Origin: Streptomyces mirabilis
GTDB taxonomy: Bacteria > Actinomycetota > Actinomycetes > Streptomycetales > Streptomycetaceae
Assembly: GCF_018310535.1 (NCBI RefSeq)
Contig: NZ_CP074102.1
Location: forward strand, 8,866,001 to 8,930,000
Direction of reading: 5' to 3'
Length of the DNA: 64,000 nucleotides
The first letter of the stretch is position 1; every line of letters starts with the position of its first letter. Shown here piece after piece: positions 45,203 through 53,435 of this stretch. Position numbers and translations under genes: made by a program. Below the pieces are notes generated by a model. It was not told the DNA's origin and searched no databases. It worked only from the letters and a program-made list of their open reading frames with translations.

Positions 45203-45655
45203 GAGCACACGTACTATGTGCTGGCAGGGACCACACCGGTCCTTGTGCATAACACCTGTGGCGACCCGGTGGTCCTGTACCGCTCTCCTGGGACGGGTAA
45301 TAGGGCTAGCGAGGCCAGTGGTCTAAATGCCGCTAATCATGCTGGCGATCATCCTACGGCTTACCTGTCTAACCTTCCTGAGGGGGCGGCCCACTATGCG
45401 GGCAATGGTCACGACCTCGGAATGCATGTCTTCGTGATGAAACCTGGATTCAGGGAGGCATTTGGGGGCCCGGTGGAAGATGGAGGCCTGGAGTACCCAC
45501 TAAAGAATTCAATGGGACTAACGAAGGGCCTCACTGAATGGAGGATTCCGGCGAGTCGATTTGATGAGTTCAACTCATACATTGACCACGATCTCACCGA
45601 GTGGTGGGATGCTGCCGATGGGCACTTCTTCCAGCCACCGGGATCCATACATTAG
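45203..45655 (+). pseudogene. orphan Rhs toxin tip (partial HINT end plus toxin domain)
   Basis: The frame enters with HTYYVLAGTTPVLVHN, which parallels HTYYVVAGSVPILVHN at the end of the HINT domain in the large Rhs gene (36370-36415). About 135 residues of a different toxin domain follow, starting CGDPVVLYRSPGTGNRASEA and containing DHPTAYLSNLPEGAAHYAG and GLTEWRIPASRFDEFNSYI. An LYRS...EWRIP pattern hints at an ADP-ribosyltransferase-like fold, but this is weak. There is no start codon with ribosome site and no Rhs body, so this is a silent donor cassette. A SUFU immunity gene follows at 45726. Confidence 0.75.
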
Positions 45656-45667
45656 CCGTGACTCTCT

Positions 45668-45703
45668 TTGGTGGGGTGGCCCTACAGAGGGCCACCCCAC
45701 CAA
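45668..45703. terminator. perfect 16-bp hairpin between orphan toxin and immunity gene
   Basis: ttggtggggtggccct, loop acag, agggccaccccaccaa. It sits 12 bp after the orphan toxin stop and 22 bp before the SUFU immunity gene. In this place it would uncouple the two genes transcriptionally. Confidence 0.75.
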
Positions 45704-45725
45704 CCCGACAGAAGGTGAGACTTGG

Positions 45726-46307
45726 ATGGTTCGTCTCAATGATCCAGATCGGTTCGCTCACTTTGTAGAGCAGCTGAGTTCGACGCTCGGTGTGGAGCCG
45801 GAGATCCGTGAGGTTCCGCCCCGGGAGCCAGGTGACGGTCAAGTTTTCGCTCTCATCTATGCGGATACCCCGGAGCCCGGCTTCATTTCTGGATTTACAT
45901 ACGGGCTGTCGCTGTGGGAGGGCGCGGATTCGCTGTCATCATCCCGCGAGCTTTGCATAGTGATGCGTTCGAATGATTCAGAATGGGCGAAGGTACCAGC
46001 CATCACGGTGGCAGCCCTACGTGGCATGTGCCCCTTCGATCCGGGGATGGTGATTGGTTACATGAAGCCGTATGTGCCAGGTTCGGGATTGAGCAGCCTG
46101 CTCTTGGCTGTACCCTCGCCTCGGCTGATGCTCGCCGACCAGATCGATCTCGCACGCTCCGGCATGGGTTCCGGCGATTTCGTAGAGATTATTGGTGCTT
46201 ATCCGATCTATGCCTCGGAGAGGAAGATCATCCATGCTCAGGGAGCCGGAGTGGTGTGGAACTCCGAATGGGACCCATATGATCCCGCTCGTCCTGCGGT
46301 GGTTTGA
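45726..46307 (+). CDS. SUFU domain immunity protein
   Basis: A 193-residue suppressor-of-fused family protein: GFISGFTYGLSLWEGADS, RELCIVMRSNDSEWAKVPAI, CPFDPGMVIGYMKPYV, GSGLSSLLLAVPSP and FVEIIGAYPIYASERK. SUFU is an established immunity family in bacterial polymorphic toxin loci, so it is inferred to neutralise the orphan toxin just upstream. ATG 45726 has GAAGGTGAG upstream. Base composition is AT-richer than the flanks, as in the first cassette. It is followed by a strong terminator. Confidence 0.8.
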   Translation: MVRLNDPDRFAHFVEQLSSTLGVEPEIREVPPREPGDGQVFALIYADTPEPGFISGFTYGLSLWEGADSLSSSRELCIVMRSNDSEWAKVPAITVAALRGMCPFDPGMVIGYMKPYVPGSGLSSLLLAVPSPRLMLADQIDLARSGMGSGDFVEIIGAYPIYASERKIIHAQGAGVVWNSEWDPYDPARPAVV

Positions 46308-46392
46308 CGTGGGGGTGCCCCGAGGCTGATGGTTCCGCATGGCGCGGGATGAGCGGCTCACTCGATTCTTGCCTCGCTTCTGAATAAATTGC

Positions 46393-46427
46393 AGCGGCCC
46401 CACCGGATGCTTTCCGGTGGGGCCGCT
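46393..46427. terminator. 15-bp hairpin between SUFU gene and truncated integrase
   Basis: agcggccccaccgga, 5-nt loop, tccggtggggccgct. It lies between two convergent reading frames and mirrors the terminator at 37675-37725 in position and in its ggtggggcc arm. Confidence 0.8.
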
Positions 46428-46433
46428 GTCGCC

Positions 46434-46459
46434 GTTTGACGGCAGTAGTTGACGGCAAC
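46434..46459. repeat. att-like double repeat, copy 3
   Basis: GTTTGACGGCA, six bases, then GACGGCAAC, directly beyond the stop of the truncated integrase. It differs from copy 1 (37723) at only two positions. With copy 2 it brackets the orphan toxin cassette. Confidence 0.6.
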
Positions 46460-46460
46460 A

Positions 46461-47333
46461 TCAGCGGACGGGAGCTGCGCAAAGCGGAGGGCTCTCGCCG
46501 TCATCGGGCCGGGCAGCGCGGCCGCCCCGGTCGTCGAGGGCCCGCCCGAGGAGGTCGATGGCGCCGCGCTGGAGGCGGAGCTGGACGTGGGCGTATACGG
46601 TCGCGGTGACCCCTATGTGGGCGTGGCCGAGGAGTTCCTTGATGACGACGAGTTCGACGCCCTGTTCGAGGAGGAGGGTCGCGGTCGAGTGGCGGAGATC
46701 GTGAAACCGGATCTGCCGGAGTCCTGCTCGGCGGAGTAGGGCGTCGAAGTGCCGGGTGAGGGTGGCAGGTTCGATCGGGTGGCCGTCGGGCTGGGTGAAC
46801 ACGTGGCCGCTGTCCAGCCAGACCGCGCCCGCCCTGTCCCGTTCCTGGGCCTGCTCAGCGCGATGCGCGCGCAGTGAGGTGACGCACAAGGTCGGCAGAG
46901 CGATGCGTCGCTCCGAGCTGATGGTCTTGGTCGGCAGGGTGGTCAGGCCGTTGGTATGTGTGCGCTGGAGGGTACGGTGGATGCTGGCCGTGCCGGCGTC
47001 GAGGTCGAGGCCTTCCCAGCACAGGCCGAGGAGTTCGCCCTTGCGTAGTCCGGTGCGGAGTGCGAGCTCGAACAGGGCCTGCAGTCGGTGCCCGTTGGTG
47101 GCTGCGAGGAAGGTACGGGCCTCGTCGGCGGTGAGGGGTTCGAAGCGGCGGGGCCGGGGCGTGCCGGTGCGGACGTTGCGGGCGACGTTTCGGGGTATCT
47201 CCTCCTCACGGACGGCGTGTTCCAGGGCGGATTTGAGTACGGAGTGGATGTAGGCGAGCGTGACCGGGGAGAGGCGCTTGCGGCAGCACTGGCCGATCGC
47301 GCAGCAGCGCGGGCGGCGGCCCGTCTGGGCGCG
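46461..47333 (-). pseudogene. second tyrosine integrase, N-terminally truncated
   Basis: The C-terminal about 290 residues of an integrase closely similar to the one at 37750-39066: same CCAIGQCCRKRLSPVTLAYI segment, Arg in RTGLRKGELLGL, HDLRHSTATLL, LLGHAHIG, Tyr in TATVYAHV and the same ending LCAAPVR. All catalytic residues are present, but the arm-binding and most of the core-binding domain are missing, replaced upstream by a corA fragment. The open frame continues through that fragment in the wrong frame, so the upstream about 95 residues are not integrase. No xis or rep follows. Confidence 0.88.
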
Positions 47334-47341
47334 GCGATTGC

Positions 47342-47545
47342 TCAGAGCCAGTCTTTCCGCTTGAAGATGACGTACAGACTGGTGCATACGACCGCCATCA
47401 GGACGATCGCGAAGGGGTATCCGAGCACCCAGTGCAACTCCGGCATGCTGTCGAAGTTCATCCCGTAGATGGTCCCGACCAGCGTCGGAGTGAAGAGAAT
47501 CGCCGCCCATGACGAAATCTTCTTGAAGTTGTCTGCCTGGGGGCG
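47342..47545 (-). pseudogene. corA: CorA magnesium transporter, C-terminal fragment
   Basis: The last about 66 residues of a CorA-type Mg2+ channel: DNFKKISSWAAILFTPTLVG, the signature GMN in IYGMNFDSMPELHW, the second transmembrane helix GYPFAIVLMAVVCTSLYV and the basic end IFKRKDWL. The rest of the gene is absent. It ends 9 bp from the truncated integrase, so a deletion or recombination joined them. Confidence 0.85.
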
Positions 47546-48038
47546 CTGACCTGCGGTGATGCGGCTTTGGTGGCCTCTGGCCTGCGCGGATGGATCTTTC
47601 AGCGTCATAGCGGATCATGCCGCGCTATGCGGCCGATTCTCCCCACGCGCTCCCCGGCGCAGCCCATACTCCCTAGATTCTCCCCAGCGAGGGTGTCCCG
47701 AAGGGATCCGCGCCACGTGTGCTCGTGCTCGCCTGGCGGCCGGTGGAAGTCACTATGGGTTACCTCTGAGGTGTCGTCCACCGGCCTCCAGGCGAGTGCA
47801 TTTCGCGGTCCCCGAATCCTGTGCCCGCATGGGTTCACCGGGTTGCGTTCAGGCCGTCTGCGACTCGCAGCGACACCTGGCCACGTTCGGTGCGGCGTCG
47901 GGCGATGAGTTCCGATACGAAGAGAGGTCGTCTTGGTCGGACGTGCCCCCGAGGTGCCGATAGAGACGCTGCTCGGTCCTCGGATCGTGGGTACGTACTA
48001 ACTCGGCCAAGACTGATGCCCAACAGGGAGACCCCAGC
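47546..48038. other. intergenic region, no gene seen
   Basis: About 490 bp between the corA remnant and the DinB-like gene. Small frames show no coding character. It presumably holds the promoter of the DinB-like gene. Confidence 0.4.
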
Positions 48039-48575
48039 GTGAGCGACTTTGTCGTCCAGAAGATCGTCCGGCCCGAGCGTGCGGTATCGGGCCCGTGGTT
48101 GGAGGTGATCGCCTCGAATCTCGACTACCACCGAGCGACCTTCCTGTGGAAGTGCGAGGGTCTCTCGGATGCACAGCTGCGGCTACGCGCTGTGGGGTCG
48201 TCGGCGTTGACCCTGCTGGGGCTCATGCGCCATTTGCAGGGGGTCGAGCGTGCCTGGTTCCAGCGGACGTTGGCGGGCACGGCGCCTCGCTTCTTCCCCT
48301 ATCGGACCTATGTCACCGCTGACGGAGGCGAGTGGTACGACGAGTCGGACATCACGCCGGCCAGGGACGTCTACGCGGACTACCTGAAGGCGTGCGAGGA
48401 GTCGCGGCAGGTGTTCGCGAGGGTGACCGTCGACCTCGCGCGTATCGTGCCGAACCCGGAATTCGGTGACACCGACGTGCGGTTCGTCCTTGAGCACGTG
48501 ATCGAGGAGTACGCCCGCCACGTCGGCCACGCGGATCTCCTCCGCGAGGCCATCGACGGCGCCACCGGCGAGTAG
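48039..48575 (+). CDS. DinB / DUF664 family protein
   Basis: A 178-residue four-helix-bundle protein of the DinB/DUF664 group: LEVIASNLDYHRATFLWKCE, LRLRAVGSSALTLLGLMRHL, VERAWFQRTLAG and VIEEYARHVGHADLLREAID. Conserved His residues (MRHL, EEYARHVGHAD) are the usual metal ligands. Members include mycothiol-dependent transferases and detoxification proteins; this one's substrate is unknown. GTG 48039 has GGGAGA upstream. Confidence 0.88.
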   Translation: MSDFVVQKIVRPERAVSGPWLEVIASNLDYHRATFLWKCEGLSDAQLRLRAVGSSALTLLGLMRHLQGVERAWFQRTLAGTAPRFFPYRTYVTADGGEWYDESDITPARDVYADYLKACEESRQVFARVTVDLARIVPNPEFGDTDVRFVLEHVIEEYARHVGHADLLREAIDGATGE

Positions 48576-48676
48576 CCAACCGCTGTGCCCTACGAAGCAT
48601 TCCAGGGCTCGTCAGACGAAGTGTTTGCCGGAGTCACGGCAAACGGTTCGTGCAACTCCCGCTACGCTCCCGCCTC

Positions 48677-49304
48677 ATGGGAACACCCTGGGCCTCCATC
48701 ATCGCAGCGTCGACGGCCGTCTTCAGCGCGGTCGCCACCGGGGGTGCGTGGCTGGCGGCGCGCCGTGCGAACGCCACCGCGGACGCGGTTGCGCGCATCG
48801 AGCGGGACCGTTGGCACGCCGACCTGCTGCCGCAGTTCATCGTGAGGATCGAGATGGATGAGGGCGACCGAGCGACGCTCAACGTCCGGCTCGTCGGCCC
48901 GCTTCCGCTTTGCCATCTCGACGAGATCCGAGTCGAGGTCGCGCAGAGCGATGACATGGACTACACGTCCCGGCTCGCGGGGCGGGGGGGCGACCGAGGA
49001 GCCGGTGGCTGCCCAGGTGTGGGGACCGCTGCGGTTCGTGCCCGGCTCCGACGGCGCGGACCGGAACGGGCAGACGGTCGCCCCGTTCGCTCTCGCGATA
49101 GGCAGGGGGCGGCCGTTCGCGCTGGAGCGCACGCGCTCACCCCTCTGGTGGGACGGCAACGACCGGGAGGAACGGTGGCGGGACAAGTGGCTCAACCTGC
49201 CGATGCGCCTGGTCCTCACCTGCCGTCGAGAAGGTTTCGAGCCGTGGACGGTCCCGTACGAGGTGGACGTGCCGGAGGCACCGAGGGTGCGGTTCGTCGG
49301 TTGA
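48677..49304 (+). pseudogene. membrane-anchored hypothetical gene with a frameshift at a G tract
   Basis: The N-terminus from ATG 48677 has one transmembrane segment (WASIIAASTAVFSAVATGGA) then a cytoplasmic stretch IERDRWHADLLPQFIVRIEM and LNVRLVGPLPLCHLDEIRVE. At a run of seven G (48984-48990) coding sense moves to another frame and continues ATEEPVAAQVWGPLRFVPGS to YEVDVPEAPRVRFVG. One inserted or deleted base would give one protein of about 209 residues. It may be a real pseudogene, phase-variable, or a sequencing error. Confidence 0.65.
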
Positions 49305-49419
49305 CCCTGCTGGGGTTGATGACCCGACCAGGGTAGGCAGCATGCGTCGACCTCTCCAGCCTCCCGTGTCCGCCGAACGGACACCCCTAGCCGCCAACTG
49401 AGGTCGGCCGCCGCATCCT

Positions 49420-49713
49420 TCACGGATCGGCGCTCTCGCGCTGGCCGTCCCCCGTACGGACAGCATCCGTATCGCCGCTGGATATACGGGGGTTGTGGGT
49501 GCGGCGGCGGTTCGTCCGGCGGGCGTCCTTGAGCTCGCGAACCGTGAGGCGGTAGCGGAGTAGCTCACGCCACCACTCCAACCGCGCCGGGGCGGTCTGG
49601 GGCAGGGCGCGGACGAGAGTGCGCGCCAGCGTGACGAGCGCGGTGGTGATGGTGGTCAGGGCGACGAGGCAGGCGGCGGCCCAGGATGGGACCGCTGAGA
49701 GGTCGGGCAGCAC
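49420..49713 (-). CDS. small membrane protein, unknown function
   Basis: A 97-residue protein with one transmembrane helix (SWAAACLVALTTITTALVTL) followed by a basic cytoplasmic tail (RLEWWRELLRYRLTVRELKD). Similar short proteins are common in Streptomyces. It has no visible operon partner. The hydrophobic/basic pattern supports a real gene. Confidence 0.55.
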   Translation of the reverse strand: MLPDLSAVPSWAAACLVALTTITTALVTLARTLVRALPQTAPARLEWWRELLRYRLTVRELKDARRTNRRRTHNPRISSGDTDAVRTGDGQRESADP

Positions 49714-50020
49714 GGGATGAGGGCCTTCCGGAGGCGCGAGGGCGAGGTCCGCGACGAACCAGCCAGGGGCGTGCCGAGGAGCCTGGCGCTGGCCGAGCGG
49801 TGGCCGTGCCCGTGCTGTCGGGAGGTCGCTCGACTCAGCCAGGTGGGGCGGTTGGTCACCGGGTTCGGCATGCCGGTGACGCCGGTGGCGTCGCCCCTGG
49901 CATGTGCATCCCCCTATGCGTTGTCTCCGTTGGCCGGTGTCTTCCCCGAGTCGGAGATCCCTACACGACTTCCGAGGCGCGACGGGGCAGCCCCCAGTGG
50001 CCCCCGAGTGGTTCAGTTAC

Positions 50021-50311
50021 TCAGACGCTCTCTGGTCCCGATACGTCGTGACCGTTCTGTCCGGTGCTTGCTTCTCCCGCTCGCTCGCCCACGGTCTGCC
50101 ATTTCGAAGCTTCAGAACGGTGCGCCAGCCTTGCCGCTCCACAGCCACGTCGGAGGCGACGCTCTAGCACCACGAGGAGCACGTTATAGACACCCGACAC
50201 CGAGGAGATTGCGACCCATACCTCGCAAGGGGAGCCATTGGCCCCGAGAACCAGACTCACCACAGGGATCGCAAGGGCGATGGCGAGCAGTGCCCAGTGA
50301 ACATCCACCAT
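50021..50311 (-). CDS. small membrane protein, start overlapping an IS end
   Basis: About 96 residues with two hydrophobic segments (HWALLAIALAIPVVSLVLG and VWVAISSVSGVYNVLLVVL) and a basic tail. Its ATG lies within ccatcttg, the terminal bases of the adjacent IS5-family element, so the original 5' region may have been replaced by the insertion. The family is unknown. Confidence 0.45.
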   Translation of the reverse strand: MVDVHWALLAIALAIPVVSLVLGANGSPCEVWVAISSVSGVYNVLLVVLERRLRRGCGAARLAHRSEASKWQTVGERAGEASTGQNGHDVSGPESV

Positions 50312-51240
50312 CTTGAATTCGCTGGTCACGGGGCTGGTGTGTGTGGTGGGTTGCGTACTCGCGCTGGTCGGGGGCGATTGTCTGGCGTCAAGATCGTCTG
50401 TCAGCGCGCGATCTCGATGTTGGTCAGTACGAGCAGGGCGCGAAGGAGCGTGGTGGCGTGTCGGACGTGCAGGCGGAGCTTGGTGATGATGCGCCAGTTC
50501 TTCAGGTGCGCGAAGGCGTGCTCGCAGACCGCGCGGACAGACGCGATCAGCTTATTGACCTGCTTCTTCGCAGGGATGAGTGGCTTGGTGCGGGCGGCTT
50601 TGTAGCCGGTGATGACCACGGGGTTGTCCGGGTCGTCGTCCAGGCCGACGAAGCCGAGGTCACCGATGGCACCCAGCTCGACGGCCCGCAGGCGCTCGAC
50701 GAGCTTGTTGTAACGGGCGGTGGTGATCTCCGAGGAGCGTCCCGGGCGGGCCGCGGACAGCCACAGCAGCCGGCCCTTGTGATCGGTGAGGGCGAGGAAG
50801 AGCAGGCCGTGGGCTTTGTGTTTCCCGCTGTAGTTGCGGCGGTTGTCCGCTCCTGTGCGCCGCCGGGTGCGGATCAGAGTGCCGTCGATCAGGACGACGT
50901 GGCCACCCGTTCGGATGACTTTCTTCAGCGCGCGCTCCAGGCGCTGGGCCCGAGCGGCAAGCAGTTCGATCACCTCCAGGACCCAACGACGTACCGTCGT
51001 GGCGGAGATGTGGTTGCCGCCCGCCATGTCGGCAAGCCGCTGGTCATGGCGGAGAACTGCGAGGACGATCGTGGCGGTCTTCCCGGCCGGCAGCTTGCGC
51101 CACCGGGAGCGGATCTTCTTCAGATGGCCGCGGAGCAGGTCGCCGAGGAAGGTCAGGGTGGCCGTGGACAGCTGCAGACTGGACTGGTAGACAACCGTCT
51201 CAGTGCCCCCGGCGGGGCTGGTTTTCTTTGGCATGATCTA
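50308..51240 (-). mobile_element. IS5-family (HARBI1-like) element, outer end at 50308
   Basis: The end beginning ccatcttgaattcgctggtc (50308) is defined by a second, truncated copy in the opposite orientation at 55920-56120, which matches up to exactly this point and then diverges. The other end is not identifiable with confidence; it may lie near 51240 or beyond the gene at 51302. Confidence 0.6.
50401..51234 (-). CDS. IS5-family transposase, HARBI1-like
   Basis: A 277-residue transposase. The N-terminal HTH domain includes LADMAGGNHISATTVRRWV. The DDE core has HVVLIDGTLIRTRRR (first Asp), GAIGDLGFVGLD (second Asp) and VCEHAFAHLKNWRI (Glu). The C-terminus is LRALLVLTNIEIAR. It is intact. 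A gene for a coiled-coil/winged-helix protein lies 67 bp upstream in the same orientation. Confidence 0.9.
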   Translation of the reverse strand: MPKKTSPAGGTETVVYQSSLQLSTATLTFLGDLLRGHLKKIRSRWRKLPAGKTATIVLAVLRHDQRLADMAGGNHISATTVRRWVLEVIELLAARAQRLERALKKVIRTGGHVVLIDGTLIRTRRRTGADNRRNYSGKHKAHGLLFLALTDHKGRLLWLSAARPGRSSEITTARYNKLVERLRAVELGAIGDLGFVGLDDDPDNPVVITGYKAARTKPLIPAKKQVNKLIASVRAVCEHAFAHLKNWRIITKLRLHVRHATTLLRALLVLTNIEIAR

Positions 51241-51301
51241 TCAACTGCCGCCGGGGCCATCGGCGTTACGGCCCGGGCTGTATGCCGTTGCTGGACCACA
51301 C

Positions 51302-51808
51302 TCACAGCGTGGTGGTGAACTTCCCGTCGGCCAGCGTGCGCAGCCAGCCCCGCTCGGCCAGCCGGTTCAGCTTCGAGCGCATCGCCTCCGAGCGGGCCGG
51401 CTCTTCGGACATCCCCAGCTCACCGCAGACCTGCTTGACCATGACCGGCGTATCCGCCCGTCGCACCACGTCCATGATCCGCTGGTAGTCCACAGGCAGT
51501 ACCGTCTCGTCTGTGTTGCGCTCGCGCTGCGGCACCAGCAGCACCGCGCGGCCCGCGACCTGGCTGGCACCCCCAGGCGTCGTCCTCGTTTCGGCGTGCA
51601 GCTGCTCGGCCAGCCGACGCGCGACCCGCTCGGCGACGGTGAGTTCCTCGAGCTCGTCGCGCACCTCTTGAAGCTGCTGGCTCAACTTCTCTGCCTGCAG
51701 TTCCAGTTCGGCCCTGCGGGCCGTGATCAGCCCATGAAGGTCCGGTTCCGCATCCCTGGCCACCTGACGCACCTCCCGCCGGATCGTACGGACAGGTACC
51801 TCGCTCAC
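51302..51808 (-). CDS. IS-associated coiled-coil/winged-helix protein (second copy of the family)
   Basis: A 168-residue relative of the 4166-4717 protein. The N-terminal coiled coil is LELQAEKLSQQLQEVRDELE, the shared motif is VDYQRIMDVV, then a winged helix TPVMVKQVCGELGMSEEP and RSKLNRLAERGWLRTLADGK. Both copies neighbour IS5-family transposases but in different arrangements: convergent inside the element in one, upstream in tandem here. This argues for a mobile accessory function. No known family name comes to mind. Confidence 0.7.
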   Translation of the reverse strand: MSEVPVRTIRREVRQVARDAEPDLHGLITARRAELELQAEKLSQQLQEVRDELEELTVAERVARRLAEQLHAETRTTPGGASQVAGRAVLLVPQRERNTDETVLPVDYQRIMDVVRRADTPVMVKQVCGELGMSEEPARSEAMRSKLNRLAERGWLRTLADGKFTTTL

Positions 51809-52019
51809 GCCGGGAAATCCGCGGATCCCTGGTCACCGAAACGGCAGACTCCGCGGGAGTTCTGCGCGGCGTTCGCCGGACTTGATCAGCGGTTGGAAGA
51901 CTGGGCGTACCGGAGGGCCAGACGTTCCTGACCAGCCTGGACGGCGAGTACGACGTCCTGTTGAGACGTGGGCGGGCCGGAGCGGAGCATCTGCTCTGGG
52001 CCGACCCGCCCACGCAATA

Positions 52020-53435
52020 TCAGCTTGCGGCGGGGACCGGGTCGCGGGTTGGTTCGGGCATCGCCTCGGGTGCGGGCGTCTGCTTCGGATCGGGCTCGAC
52101 TGTCACCGCAGAGGGAGCGGAGGCAGGGGTGTAGGGAATCTCGCCGCTCAGGACGGCCTTGGCGCGGTCCTCGTCGAGCTCGCCCTCCCAGCGGGCGACG
52201 GCCAGGGTGGCGACGCCGTTGCCGACCAGGCTGGTCAGGGCGCGGGCTTCGGACATGAACCGGTCGACGCCGAAGATCAGCGCGAGGGCGGCGACCGGGA
52301 CGTGCGGGACGGCGCTGAGAGTGGCGGCCAGGGCGATGAAGCCGGAGCCGGTGACGCCTGCGGCGCCCTTGGAGGTGAGCAGCATGACGGCGAGCATGGC
52401 CAGCTGCTGGGTGAGGCTGAGGTCGATGCCGAGGGCCTGGGCGAGGAAGACCGAGCCCATGGTCAGGTAGATGGCGGTGCCGTCGAGGTTGAAGGAGTAC
52501 CCGGCGGGCAGCGTGATGCCGACGACCGGTTTCGAGGCGCCCGCATGCTGAAGCTTGGCCATCATGCGCGGCAGGACAGGCTCCGTGGAGGACGTGCCCA
52601 GGACGATCAGCAGCTCCTCCTTGATATAGCGCAGGAACGGCAGCAGCCGCAGTCCGTTCAGTCGCATCACGGTCCCGAGGACGACCAGGACGAAGAAGAG
52701 GGCGGTCAGCCAGAACGAGCCGACCAGCAGGGACAAGTGGCGCAGGGTGCCCAGGCCGTAGTTGCCGATGGTGAAGGCCATCGAGCCGAACGCGCCGATG
52801 GGGGCCAGCCGCATGATCCACCGGATGAGCGTGAACAGAACCATGGAGAACTTCTCGACGCCCCGGGCGATGCCCAGGCCGGCCTCTCCGCTGGCGTGCA
52901 GGCCGAATCCGAACAGCACCGACACCAGCAGCACCGGCAGGATCTCGTTGCCAGTCAGGGCGCTGACCAGCGTGGCGGGGATGATGGTGAGGAGGAAGGC
53001 GGCGAAGCCCTCGTGGGCCGTGGTCGCCTCCGGCGGCAGGCCCTTGGTGGACAGGGTCGAGAGGTCGATGTGCAGACCGCTGCCCGGTTTGACGACGTTG
53101 ACGACGACCAGGCCGATCACCATGGCCACGGTGGTCAGCACCTCGAAGTAGACCAGGGCCTTCAGGCTCACGCGGCCGACCGCGCGGGCGTTGCCCATGG
53201 AGGCGATGCCGTGGACGACCGTGCAGAAGATGATCGGCGCGATGAACATCTTCACCAGCGCGATGAAGCCGTCGCCGAGCGGCTTGAGGTCACCGCCGAT
53301 GGACGGCCACAGCCCGCCCACGGCGGCGCCGAGGAGGACGGCGATCAGGCACTGGACGTAGAGGTGGGACAGCATCCGGCGGATGCGGCCGGGTGGTGCG
53401 GTGACGGTACCCGGGGCAGCGTCGTTGCGGCTCAT
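52020..53435 (-). CDS. dctA: dicarboxylate/cation symporter DctA
   Basis: A 471-residue member of the DAACS family that imports C4-dicarboxylates with H+ or Na+. Characteristic motifs are FIALVKMFIAPIIFCTVVHG near residue 60, the reentrant loop GTSSTEPVLPRMMAKL, the motif PAGYSFNLDGTAIYLTM near 315, and GSGFIALAATL. A long Pro-rich cytoplasmic tail ends PEPTRDPVPAAS. The ATG overlaps the TGA of the upstream PrpF-like gene by 4 nt (ATGA), so the two are co-translated; the transporter probably supplies the PrpF substrate. Confidence 0.95.
   Translation of the reverse strand: MSRNDAAPGTVTAPPGRIRRMLSHLYVQCLIAVLLGAAVGGLWPSIGGDLKPLGDGFIALVKMFIAPIIFCTVVHGIASMGNARAVGRVSLKALVYFEVLTTVAMVIGLVVVNVVKPGSGLHIDLSTLSTKGLPPEATTAHEGFAAFLLTIIPATLVSALTGNEILPVLLVSVLFGFGLHASGEAGLGIARGVEKFSMVLFTLIRWIMRLAPIGAFGSMAFTIGNYGLGTLRHLSLLVGSFWLTALFFVLVVLGTVMRLNGLRLLPFLRYIKEELLIVLGTSSTEPVLPRMMAKLQHAGASKPVVGITLPAGYSFNLDGTAIYLTMGSVFLAQALGIDLSLTQQLAMLAVMLLTSKGAAGVTGSGFIALAATLSAVPHVPVAALALIFGVDRFMSEARALTSLVGNGVATLAVARWEGELDEDRAKAVLSGEIPYTPASAPSAVTVEPDPKQTPAPEAMPEPTRDPVPAAS

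Noticed and set aside
44663..45250. Minus-strand open frame of 195 codons across the att-like repeat and orphan cassette start
   Set aside because: It overlaps the conserved HINT end on the other strand and has no motif or ribosome site; read as non-coding.
37675..46459. CRISPR array as explanation for the repeated GACGGCA units
   Set aside because: The repeats are only 7-11 bp, occur in three isolated pairs and lack regular spacers; integrase-site repeats fit better.
49717..50316. Plus-strand open frame of 199 codons
   Set aside because: Arg/Pro/Ser-rich shadow; the minus strand shows better membrane-protein sense in part of this region.
51840..51931. Plus-strand stretch reading FCAAFAGLDQRLEDWAYRRA before a stop
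   Set aside because: It looks slightly coding but is too short and without upstream continuation to call even a pseudogene.
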